The notes under the pieces are model-generated. The model was not told the DNA's origin, made no database searches, and was given only the letters and a program-made list of their open reading frames with translations. Below are positions 60,237 through 64,000 of a DNA stretch of 64,000 nt, one piece after another. How positions within the stretch are numbered: position 1 is the first letter of the stretch; each line of letters starts with the position of its first letter. Both the position numbers and the translations under genes were made by a program. The DNA lies in assembly GCA_963978895.1 (NCBI GenBank), contig OZ022241.1:21763073-21827072 (forward strand). The letters are read 5' to 3'. Origin of the DNA: Erpobdella octoculata. Lineage: Eukaryota; Annelida; Clitellata; Hirudinida; Erpobdellidae.

Positions 60237-63200
60237 TTAATGTCGTAAGTAAAACAGTGAGGTTTAACTATCAACATGCAATCTCTAGGCCAACATACTT
60301 TTAATGACTTGGTGTTGCACTTAGGTGAAGGCAGTTTGACCAATGACTGTAGCGATTTGGATTCGGATTTCATTTAACTTCCCACTTCAATGGTAGCGAT
60401 AAAACAAGTTATTTGTTCAATATTTGGCAAGTCGATAAGAACGTCAACTCCAGAAGAAGTTAGAGAAATGACTATAAAAGTTATTTTGACACCCAAAATT
60501 TTTAATGTAACAGAACTCAACGTCAAAATGCTTGCTTGAACTTATTATTGAAAGTGAAATTGTCTATAAGAGCATTGACTGTATTATTTCAGATGATCCT
60601 AATGACTCTATTGCTTTTTCTGTCGAATTTTTACATAAGCAATGTCCTTCAGGAATGCCGCCACATAATTTAAATATTAAAATTTTATTTTATAATGCTT
60701 CTTTGAAATTTAAACCCAAAAAGGGTTTGTTAAATGGAATACGATTGATAGTCAGAAGTCTCCTTCAAAATTGCATTAAAGCTGAAATTACAGGAAGTAA
60801 TAAAGTTGAAGAAATTTGCCAGCCTCTAATTGATTTGGAGCCGAGCAAAAGCACATTGCCATTCAGTATGAAACGCCGACAATTTCCAGTAATTTTAGCT
60901 TTTGCAATGACACTTAATAAGAGTCAAGGACAGTGTCACTGTCTTCCCTGCAGGAATGACATGAACACCAGGAAGAAAAGACAACTCGGAACGATACTAA
61001 ATAACTAGCTCTTTCCTGGCGTGGTTCAAATCGCTATATATATATATATATATATAGACTCAGAAAATGCGCAAAAGAACATCTGAGAATTAATGTCTAG
61101 GTTCCTGTCTAGACTGAGAGTCTAGACAGGTCGACGAGTGCAAGATACACTTGTCAGGATGTCCGCTAGAGCGACCCCTGACATAACTTCCCCTCAAAAC
61201 GAAGATGTTCAATCTTAAATGTTAGCTTTCACAGTACTGGATGAAGAAAAGGTGTTCGTTCGTCGATGTATCGAATATATGGTCACCATGGATAGCATTA
61301 TCCAAAACTTATATTTCTTACGGGTGTTATAATGACGCTCATAGGTATCTTGTTCGTTTCCATGTAGAGTTTTTCTTGCTCTATCTGAAGCTGCCAGATC
61401 TTTCTGAAGTTGCAGAATTTAACTTCAATATGCTTGTATTTTTTGTTTCTTTCTTTACTGGCATTTGACATCTCTTGTTTGGTTACACTGATAAATTCGA
61501 TCTCGCGCATGAATTCTTTGATTTGGACCTGGTAACGTTTGAACTGCTTCACAGCTTCATCTTTGACTTTCAGAGCATCAGCAAGTTGTTCCTCCATAGC
61601 TCTGAAGTTACCTTCAACCTTCTTCCGGGCATTCGTTGCAAGCTGCTTCTGTCTCCTCTCTTCTTCAAGTTCAGCTTCCACGTCTCTTATCTTTTTAAGA
61701 AAACCCTTTCTACCTTTTTCATCCATTTCCTTTCTTGACTGAGCCTCTCTCATCAACTGATCTTTCAAGGTTTGCATATTCACTTCCAATCTCAATTTGG
61801 CATCTTCAGTTCCTTGAAACTCCTCTTCGATCATCTGCTTCTGGGCTTCCACCTGAGTTTCAAGAGCTCTCTTGTCTTTTTCAAATTCGTGAACATTTTT
61901 TTCGACGTCATCTTTAGAAGAAACCAGGTCATCAAGTTTTCTCTGCAGTTGACTTCTCGCTCTGTTTGATTCGGTCAAATCTTTGTTCAGCCCATCAACT
62001 TGTCGAGTCAGGTTGAGAATTTTTGTTTCTTTTTCTCTGAGATCCCTCTCCAAGTTATCTCTTGCAATTGTCAACCTCTCAGAGATGGCTTTTTCTTCGG
62101 CCAGGCTTTGATCAAATTTTCTTTGCTTTTTGTCAATTACTGAGAACTTTGACCTTTCGTTGTCCAGAAGAACAGTGATGTTATCGAACTCATATTGCAG
62201 TTTCTTCTCAGATTTACTTAGCTTATCGTTTTCTTCAACTAATTGTGCGATCCTCTCTTGAAAGGTTTCAACTTCTCGCGACCATTTCTTTTTCGATTCT
62301 TCAAGGACGTCGTTCAATGCATCGTGTTCATCAGCTTTAAGCTTGTATTTTTTGTCAATTACTGAGAACTTTGACCTTTCGTTGTCCAGAAGAACAGTGA
62401 TGCCATCGAGCTCAGATTCCAGTTTCTTCTTAGATTTATTGAGCTTGTTGTTTTCTTCAACCAATTGTGCGATTCCTCTCTTGAAAAGTTTCAGCCTCTC
62501 GCGTCCATTTCTTTTTCGATACTTCAAGGACGTCGTTCAATGCATCGTGTTCGTCAGCTATAAGCTTGTATTCTTGCAGCTGTACAGCCATGCTTCCTGT
62601 TCGAGCTTCCACGGTTTTTTGAACTATCATTTGTTTGCGTTCTTCCATTCTCAATCGCCTTGTTTCTTCCGTCCTTCTCATCTCTTCTAATTCAAGCTAT
62701 CTTAGTCTTCTATTTTCTCGTTCTTCTTCTAACATCCTCTCTTTTAATTTCAACTTCCTTTCTCGAAACAATCTATCTATTAATTGATTCTCCAATTGTC
62801 TTTCTATTTCCAACTCTTTCCTCCTTTCTTCGCCATCCAACATACCTCTATATATCACGAAAATATAAAAGTTTGAGTGAAAGATACCTCATCAAGATTT
62901 ATTGAAAAACTCAAGAATTTTTACAAAAAACATTGTAATCAAAGAAATCCTTAACTGAATAAATGAATAAAAATCAGTAATAAATTAGCCAATTATTCTA
63001 TTCATTATCAATTAATCTAAAAAAATGGATATTATCGATGTCTGTATGCATGTATGTTAGCACTTTTGCATAACACGACTGTCAGTAGAGTCAGCTGATG
63101 CTAAAATGGGTGCGTGCATGCGTACAGGCATGTAGTAAAAGTAAGTTATTCAATTGTGCACCGTCAGTCCTAAAGATAAAAAATGTTTTAGCCTACCTAT

Positions 63201-63824
63201 ACACAAAAGTTTTTATTAGCCAATCACATCAAACCTTATAATGGATTTATTTGTGAAAGGATTATATTGCAAATTATTAAAGCAAAATCGTCAGTGAAGT
63301 TAATTTATTAAATTTAAGAAGGTATTGCTGCAATCACAAAATATTAAAAAAATTCCGTCATTTTTGATGGGCTATCTCTAGTTATACTAATAAAATAACA
63401 CTTGAAATAGCTGGTAGAGCATAATTTCAATTATTTGAAAATATAAAGTGTTCCAGCTGATTGTTTGCTGTCTTTTTTAATATAAGTGAACCTTTTCAGC
63501 ATTAGTTATTGTAATAATTTAAATGTGATACATTAATAATTTTTCAGCCTTCACATGAAAACAACCAAGAGCATTTGAGTTTCTCCAAAATATCGGATGA
63601 AAATTTGTTTTTTCATTATGATTTGGAATTGGACTTGTTTGAAATATCGTCGTCTAAAATCCCAGTCACTTTTTTTGAGTTTCCGTGTCTCAGATGTAAA
63701 ATAACTAAATTGTATTGGCAAATCTGAACTTTTCAATCTATTCATTTGACTTTATTGCTTCTAGGGTCCTGGTTAACGTTTGAAAGGATTGATGGACTTT
63801 TAGATTCTTCTACATTGGGATCAA
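51290..63824 (+). CDS. TAF6: TAF6-like histone-fold gene, four 5' exons (incomplete at right edge)
   Basis: Exons 51290-51454, 54187-54273, 63548-63695 and 63765-63824 join in frame (intron phases 0, 0, 1). Exons 1-2 give the TAF6 histone fold (VSKESIILSCQTVGLDELTE, EEVNYRIREIIQ, then CDIMKQSRREILIVSDINAAL). Exon 3 gives ENLFFHYDLELDLFEI, matching the conserved segment after the fold, and exons 3-4 give FPCLR-W-SWLTFE, matching the C-L-x-x-x-W-L signature before the HEAT domain. TAF6 is a TFIID subunit that pairs with TAF9 through this fold; SAGA-type TAF6L is the alternative. The rest of the gene lies beyond the window. Introns of 2.7 and 9.3 kb are full of transposons. Confidence 0.75.
51845..52500. 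repeat. Tandem duplication (about 359-bp period) in TAF6 intron 1
   Basis: tatttgtcactaggaaa..gtaaaatgtaattagat at 51845 recurs at 52204 with few changes for about 245 bp, including gattggctgtgtcggtaac and gtcaagtcgtggaaggc. A third partial copy starts at 52438. Confidence 0.85.
52716..53042 (+). mobile_element. Short non-autonomous Helitron-like element
   Basis: Begins TCTATATAAAAATG with a TATG repeat and ends with hairpin-forming CCCCGGGCAGCGCCGGGTG, then CCCCGCTAG before T. These are Helitron-type termini. The flanks share TTATTG (52710-52715, 53043-53048), and the match extends to 10 bp if TCTA is counted, which is unexpected for a Helitron. Confidence 0.75.
53630..53808 (+). pseudogene. 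Last exon of a C48/ULP-like cysteine protease (in TAF6 intron)
   Basis: Behind the acceptor TATAAATCCAG the frame reads APVTQIQNDAYSCGIFVGVF and FNPDWEREEWLS, ending in TAA, with AATAAA at about 53828. Gln then Asp-x-x-Ser-Cys-Gly resembles the C-terminal catalytic Gln/Cys of Ulp1/SENP-type proteases, which occur both in hosts and in large transposons. The His/Asp part was not found. Confidence 0.45.
54187..54273 (+). CDS. TAF6: TAF6-like exon 2
   Basis: Acceptor CTTTTGTAG, 87 nt, no stop: CDIMKQSRREILIVSDINAAL supplies the last histone-fold helices. The donor CAG|GTTCAA is weak after +2. Confidence 0.7.
54345..54741. mobile_element. Decayed hAT-like element of the CCCGAA family
   Basis: The ends TAGTGATGTCATGAGTAC and the decayed complement ..GGATTATCCCTA resemble those of 8366-9688. 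Flanking 8-mers GTTATTAG and ATTATCAG agree at six of eight positions. Internal aacccaaa/gaacccga repeats are degraded. Confidence 0.65.
54749..54801 (-). repeat. LTR fragment related to the LTR at 61058-61183
   Basis: Minus strand TGTCAGGGGTCGCTCTACCGG..CCTGACAAGTGTATCTTG matches the start of the LTR at 61183. No purine tract precedes it, so it is a partial or solo remnant. Confidence 0.6.
54970..55140. repeat. Tandem array ending in a hAT-type terminus
   Basis: About six copies of a 26-28-bp unit (ccgaacccgaactgtaaccacta), ending in ATTCCCATCTCTA, the same terminus as the element at 55229-55760. The left end of this copy is missing. Confidence 0.7.
55229..55760. mobile_element. hAT-like MITE (TAGAGATGGGAATCGAA termini)
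   Basis: TIRs TAGAGATGGGAATCGAAC at 55229 and GTTCGATTCCCATCTCTA ending at 55760, with ttcggtt/ggttcgagttc repeats near the ends. The flanks ATATATAT and ATATGTTT agree only in part. It truncates the piggyBac pseudogene. Confidence 0.78.
55763..57060 (-). pseudogene. piggyBac transposase pseudogene
   Basis: Minus strand, several frames: an acidic N-terminus (IYIAPPVNTNCSDGDSGDED), then from 56714 TTAVALFEFFYKDI, SEGDIKLFLAILFTSGYAPL, RQRCYWEP, MTRNRFEEIMQYLHLADN. Further on: FFPEEASLSIDESMIPYYGR (catalytic Asp region), FIRAKPVRFCYKV, SELPPAKYQLFFDYFF, GIGGTGTVHVNHTENCLLI. The C-terminal Cys domain is lost at the MITE (55760). At least three stops or shifts. Confidence 0.85.
57235..57635. mobile_element. 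MITE with CCC...GGG inverted termini
   Basis: CTCGTGCCTAGCGTCCCAAAA at 57239 and TTTTGGGACGCTAGGCACGA ending about 57630 are inverted, bounded by CCC and GGG. A second hairpin (gcgtccc-aaaaaa-gggacgc) lies at the left end. CCC/GGG ends suggest a piggyBac-type MITE, but no clean TTAA duplication is seen. Confidence 0.65.
57640..58293 (-). mobile_element. Helitron-like copy related to 20161-21899
   Basis: Shares the tandem units (ccccacatttgaggtcctgg, cagtttttgagt, aaatggtgaaacacgtatc) and the end gcgttgattatcagtcagtc..acatg with the element at 20.2-21.9 kb. The 3' hairpin end is not present. Confidence 0.68.
58294..59669 (+). mobile_element. Degenerate Helitron with helicase remnants
   Basis: Starts TCTATATATATACAAATCTC and ends TTTGCTGGGTCAGCTAG before T, typical Helitron termini. 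It contains Pif1-type helicase pieces. At 1.4 kb it is far shorter than an autonomous copy; the Rep domain and most of the helicase are deleted. Confidence 0.75.
58674..59580 (+). pseudogene. Helitron Pif1-type helicase pseudogene
   Basis: MAAFVTPNVPLMTDEQRMIYDR and, after an in-frame stop, DAPGGTGKTFLISLILAEI (Walker A) and ALAFASSGIAATVLDGGRT. After a large deletion: ILAAKN-type text, LQLKVGYPVILIGNLNPPRL, CNGTRLVIKKL and RLAFAMTINKSQGQT (helicase C-terminal motif). Rolling-circle transposition needs this helicase; this copy has many breaks. Confidence 0.8.
59670..59710. repeat. (TA)n microsatellite
   Basis: TA array next to the Helitron 3' end. Confidence 0.96.
59711..60160. mobile_element. 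Inverted pair of tRNA-derived SINE-type repeats
   Basis: A minus copy (59711-59965: rev-comp of the A/B-box head and body) is followed by a plus copy (59966-60160) with TGGCGCAGATGGTAAGG and GGGTTCGAGTCT. Both match 26526-26888. TA arrays flank the pair. Confidence 0.7.
60162..60235. repeat. (TA)n microsatellite
   Basis: TA array. Confidence 0.97.
60248..61002 (+). pseudogene. Second Helitron helicase fragment
   Basis: FNDLVLHLGEGSLTNDCSDL, a TAA, PEEVREMTIKVILTPKIFNV, a TGA, then from about 60529 LELIIESEIVYKSIDCIISD, GLLNGIRLIVRSLLQNCIK and VILAFAMTLNKSQGQ. The order fits the C-terminal half of a Helitron helicase from a family different from 58674-59580. Two in-frame stops. Confidence 0.72.
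61058..61183 (-). repeat. LTR-like end following a purine tract
   Basis: Minus strand: TTGAGGGGAAGTTA then TGTCAGGGGTCGCTCTAGCGG, i.e. a polypurine tract plus TG start of a 3' LTR. It contains a perfect palindrome, cctgtctaga..tctagacagg (61104-61130). Its far end (near the TA run at 61035-61057) and a matching 5' LTR were not found. A related fragment is at 54749-54801. Confidence 0.6.
61298..62527 (-). CDS. Intronless non-muscle myosin II rod segment carried by an LTR-type unit
   Basis: One open frame of about 409 codons. From about residue 130 it is clearly the myosin II coiled-coil tail: QRKFDQSLAEEKAISERL, LEEEREKETKI-type heptads, DDLVSSKDDVEKNVHEFEKD, KRALETQVE, GTEDAKLRLEVNMQTLKDQ, VEAELEEERRQKQLATNARK, VKDEAVKQFKRYQVQIKEF. 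No intron interrupts about 800 bp that is normally split in genes, so it derives from RNA. Upstream is a duplicated module (222 bp) and a Glu/Arg coiled coil. Downstream are the purine tract and LTR end at 61183. A retroelement-transduced host cDNA is the best explanation; a simple processed pseudogene is the alternative. Confidence 0.8.
   Translation of the reverse strand: MKYRKRNGRERLKLFKRGIAQLVEENNKLNKSKKKLESELDGITVLLDNERSKFSVIDKKYKLKADEHDALNDVLEESKKKWSREVETFQERIAQLVEENDKLSKSEKKLQYEFDNITVLLDNERSKFSVIDKKQRKFDQSLAEEKAISERLTIARDNLERDLREKETKILNLTRQVDGLNKDLTESNRARSQLQRKLDDLVSSKDDVEKNVHEFEKDKRALETQVEAQKQMIEEEFQGTEDAKLRLEVNMQTLKDQLMREAQSRKEMDEKGRKGFLKKIRDVEAELEEERRQKQLATNARKKVEGNFRAMEEQLADALKVKDEAVKQFKRYQVQIKEFMREIEFISVTKQEMSNASKERNKKYKHIEVKFCNFRKIWQLQIEQEKLYMETNKIPMSVIITPVRNISFG
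62528..62853 (-). pseudogene. Coiled-coil N-terminal region of the myosin-carrying unit
   Basis: Minus strand from the ATG near 62841: MLDGEERRKELEIERQLENQ, KERMLEEERENRRLR, a TAG, then MRRTEETRRLRMEERKQM and YKLIADEHDALNDVLEVS. A frameshift near 62470-62520 separates it from the myosin ORF. Its Arg/Glu-rich style recalls the coiled-coil start of the protein at 37350. Confidence 0.55.
62870..63547. other. Intronic AT-rich sequence, no gene seen
   Basis: End of the large TAF6-like intron. No matching 5' LTR for the myosin unit was detected here. Confidence 0.45.
63548..63695 (+). CDS. TAF6: TAF6-like exon 3
   Basis: Acceptor AATTTTTCAG, then PSHENNQEHLSFSKI...ENLFFHYDLELDLFEIS, ending AGAT|GTAAAA (phase 1). 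Confidence 0.7.
63765..63824 (+). CDS. TAF6: TAF6-like exon 4
   Basis: Acceptor ATTGCTTCTAG. The split codon T|GG gives Trp, then SWLTFERIDGLLDSS. A donor at about 63825 (GTTAGA) is tentative; an in-frame TAG follows within it. Confidence 0.6.
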
Positions 63825-63917
63825 GTTAGAAATTTTAATAATTTCCTGAATGTTTTAGGTGCACTGACACGGCAATTGGTAATAAAAAACAGCATTACCG
63901 TATACTCTCATATGGTT

Positions 63918-64000
63918 TCCAGATAATTCGCCCCCTGGACAGTTTGCACCCTGGACAGTTCGCCCCTCCCTAGACAATTCGCCCCCTGGTCGATTCGCGC
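63918..64000. repeat. Start of a short tandem repeat (TGGACAGTTCGCCCCC)n
   Basis: Five imperfect copies of a 16-18-bp unit (ccctggacagttcgccc) running off the right edge. Confidence 0.75.

Noticed and set aside
61298..62527. Functional host myosin gene
   Set aside because: Only part of the rod is present, there is no motor domain, and it is intronless with retroelement features at its 3' side.

Overview
This is a strongly AT-rich nuclear window from an invertebrate metazoan whose phylum I cannot fix. The evidence is spliced exons with GT/AG borders, CR1-type and REL-endonuclease LINEs, Penelope-like elements (PLEs) with hammerhead ribozymes, Ty3-type LTR elements, hAT, piggyBac and Helitron elements, tRNA-derived SINEs and long (TA)n and (AAT)n arrays. 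There are no rRNA genes, no convincing tRNA gene, no CRISPR array and no bacterial-type operon.

Layout. 1-5.1 kb: a broken PLE holding a truncated LINE, then an unrecognised pseudogene split by a young Ty3-type element (1700-4690). 5.1-9.7 kb: a second piece of that pseudogene family, a large inverted-repeat element and a hAT-like non-autonomous element. 9.7-11.7 kb: a small LTR element encoding a SAP-domain/acidic-repeat protein. 11.8-14.1 kb: nothing recognisable. 14.1-20.2 kb: PLE ends with ribozymes alternating with (TA)n arrays and nested hAT elements, one with a decayed transposase. 20.2-23.5 kb: Helitron-like elements and a tetranucleotide array. 23.5-26.5 kb: two halves of a REL-endonuclease LINE in swapped order. 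26.5-31.0 kb: a SINE and a nearly complete PLE on the minus strand with a ribozyme in each terminal repeat. 31.2-37.9 kb: simple repeats, a two-exon zinc-finger gene, and a 41-bp minisatellite split by a very young LTR element. 37.9-40.7 kb: unassigned. 40.7-50 kb: one CR1-type LINE inserted into the endonuclease of another. 50-51 kb: nested palindromic elements. 51.3-63.8 kb: four exons of a TAF6-like gene, whose introns hold hAT, piggyBac, Helitron and SINE copies and an LTR unit carrying a myosin II rod.

How it fits together. Host coding capacity is small: the TAF6-like histone-fold gene and perhaps the zinc-finger gene. The most unusual theme is a set of LTR elements that lack reverse transcriptase yet are young (LTRs identical or one base apart) and carry odd cargo: a protease-integrase fusion, a Cys-containing acidic repeat shared by two elements with different LTRs, and a non-muscle myosin II tail. 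They presumably depend on enzymes supplied in trans. A second theme is four PLE-associated hammerhead ribozymes (three with an intact core) and the constant junction of PLE ends with (TA)n. All calls come from reading the sequence; no alignment or database search was run.
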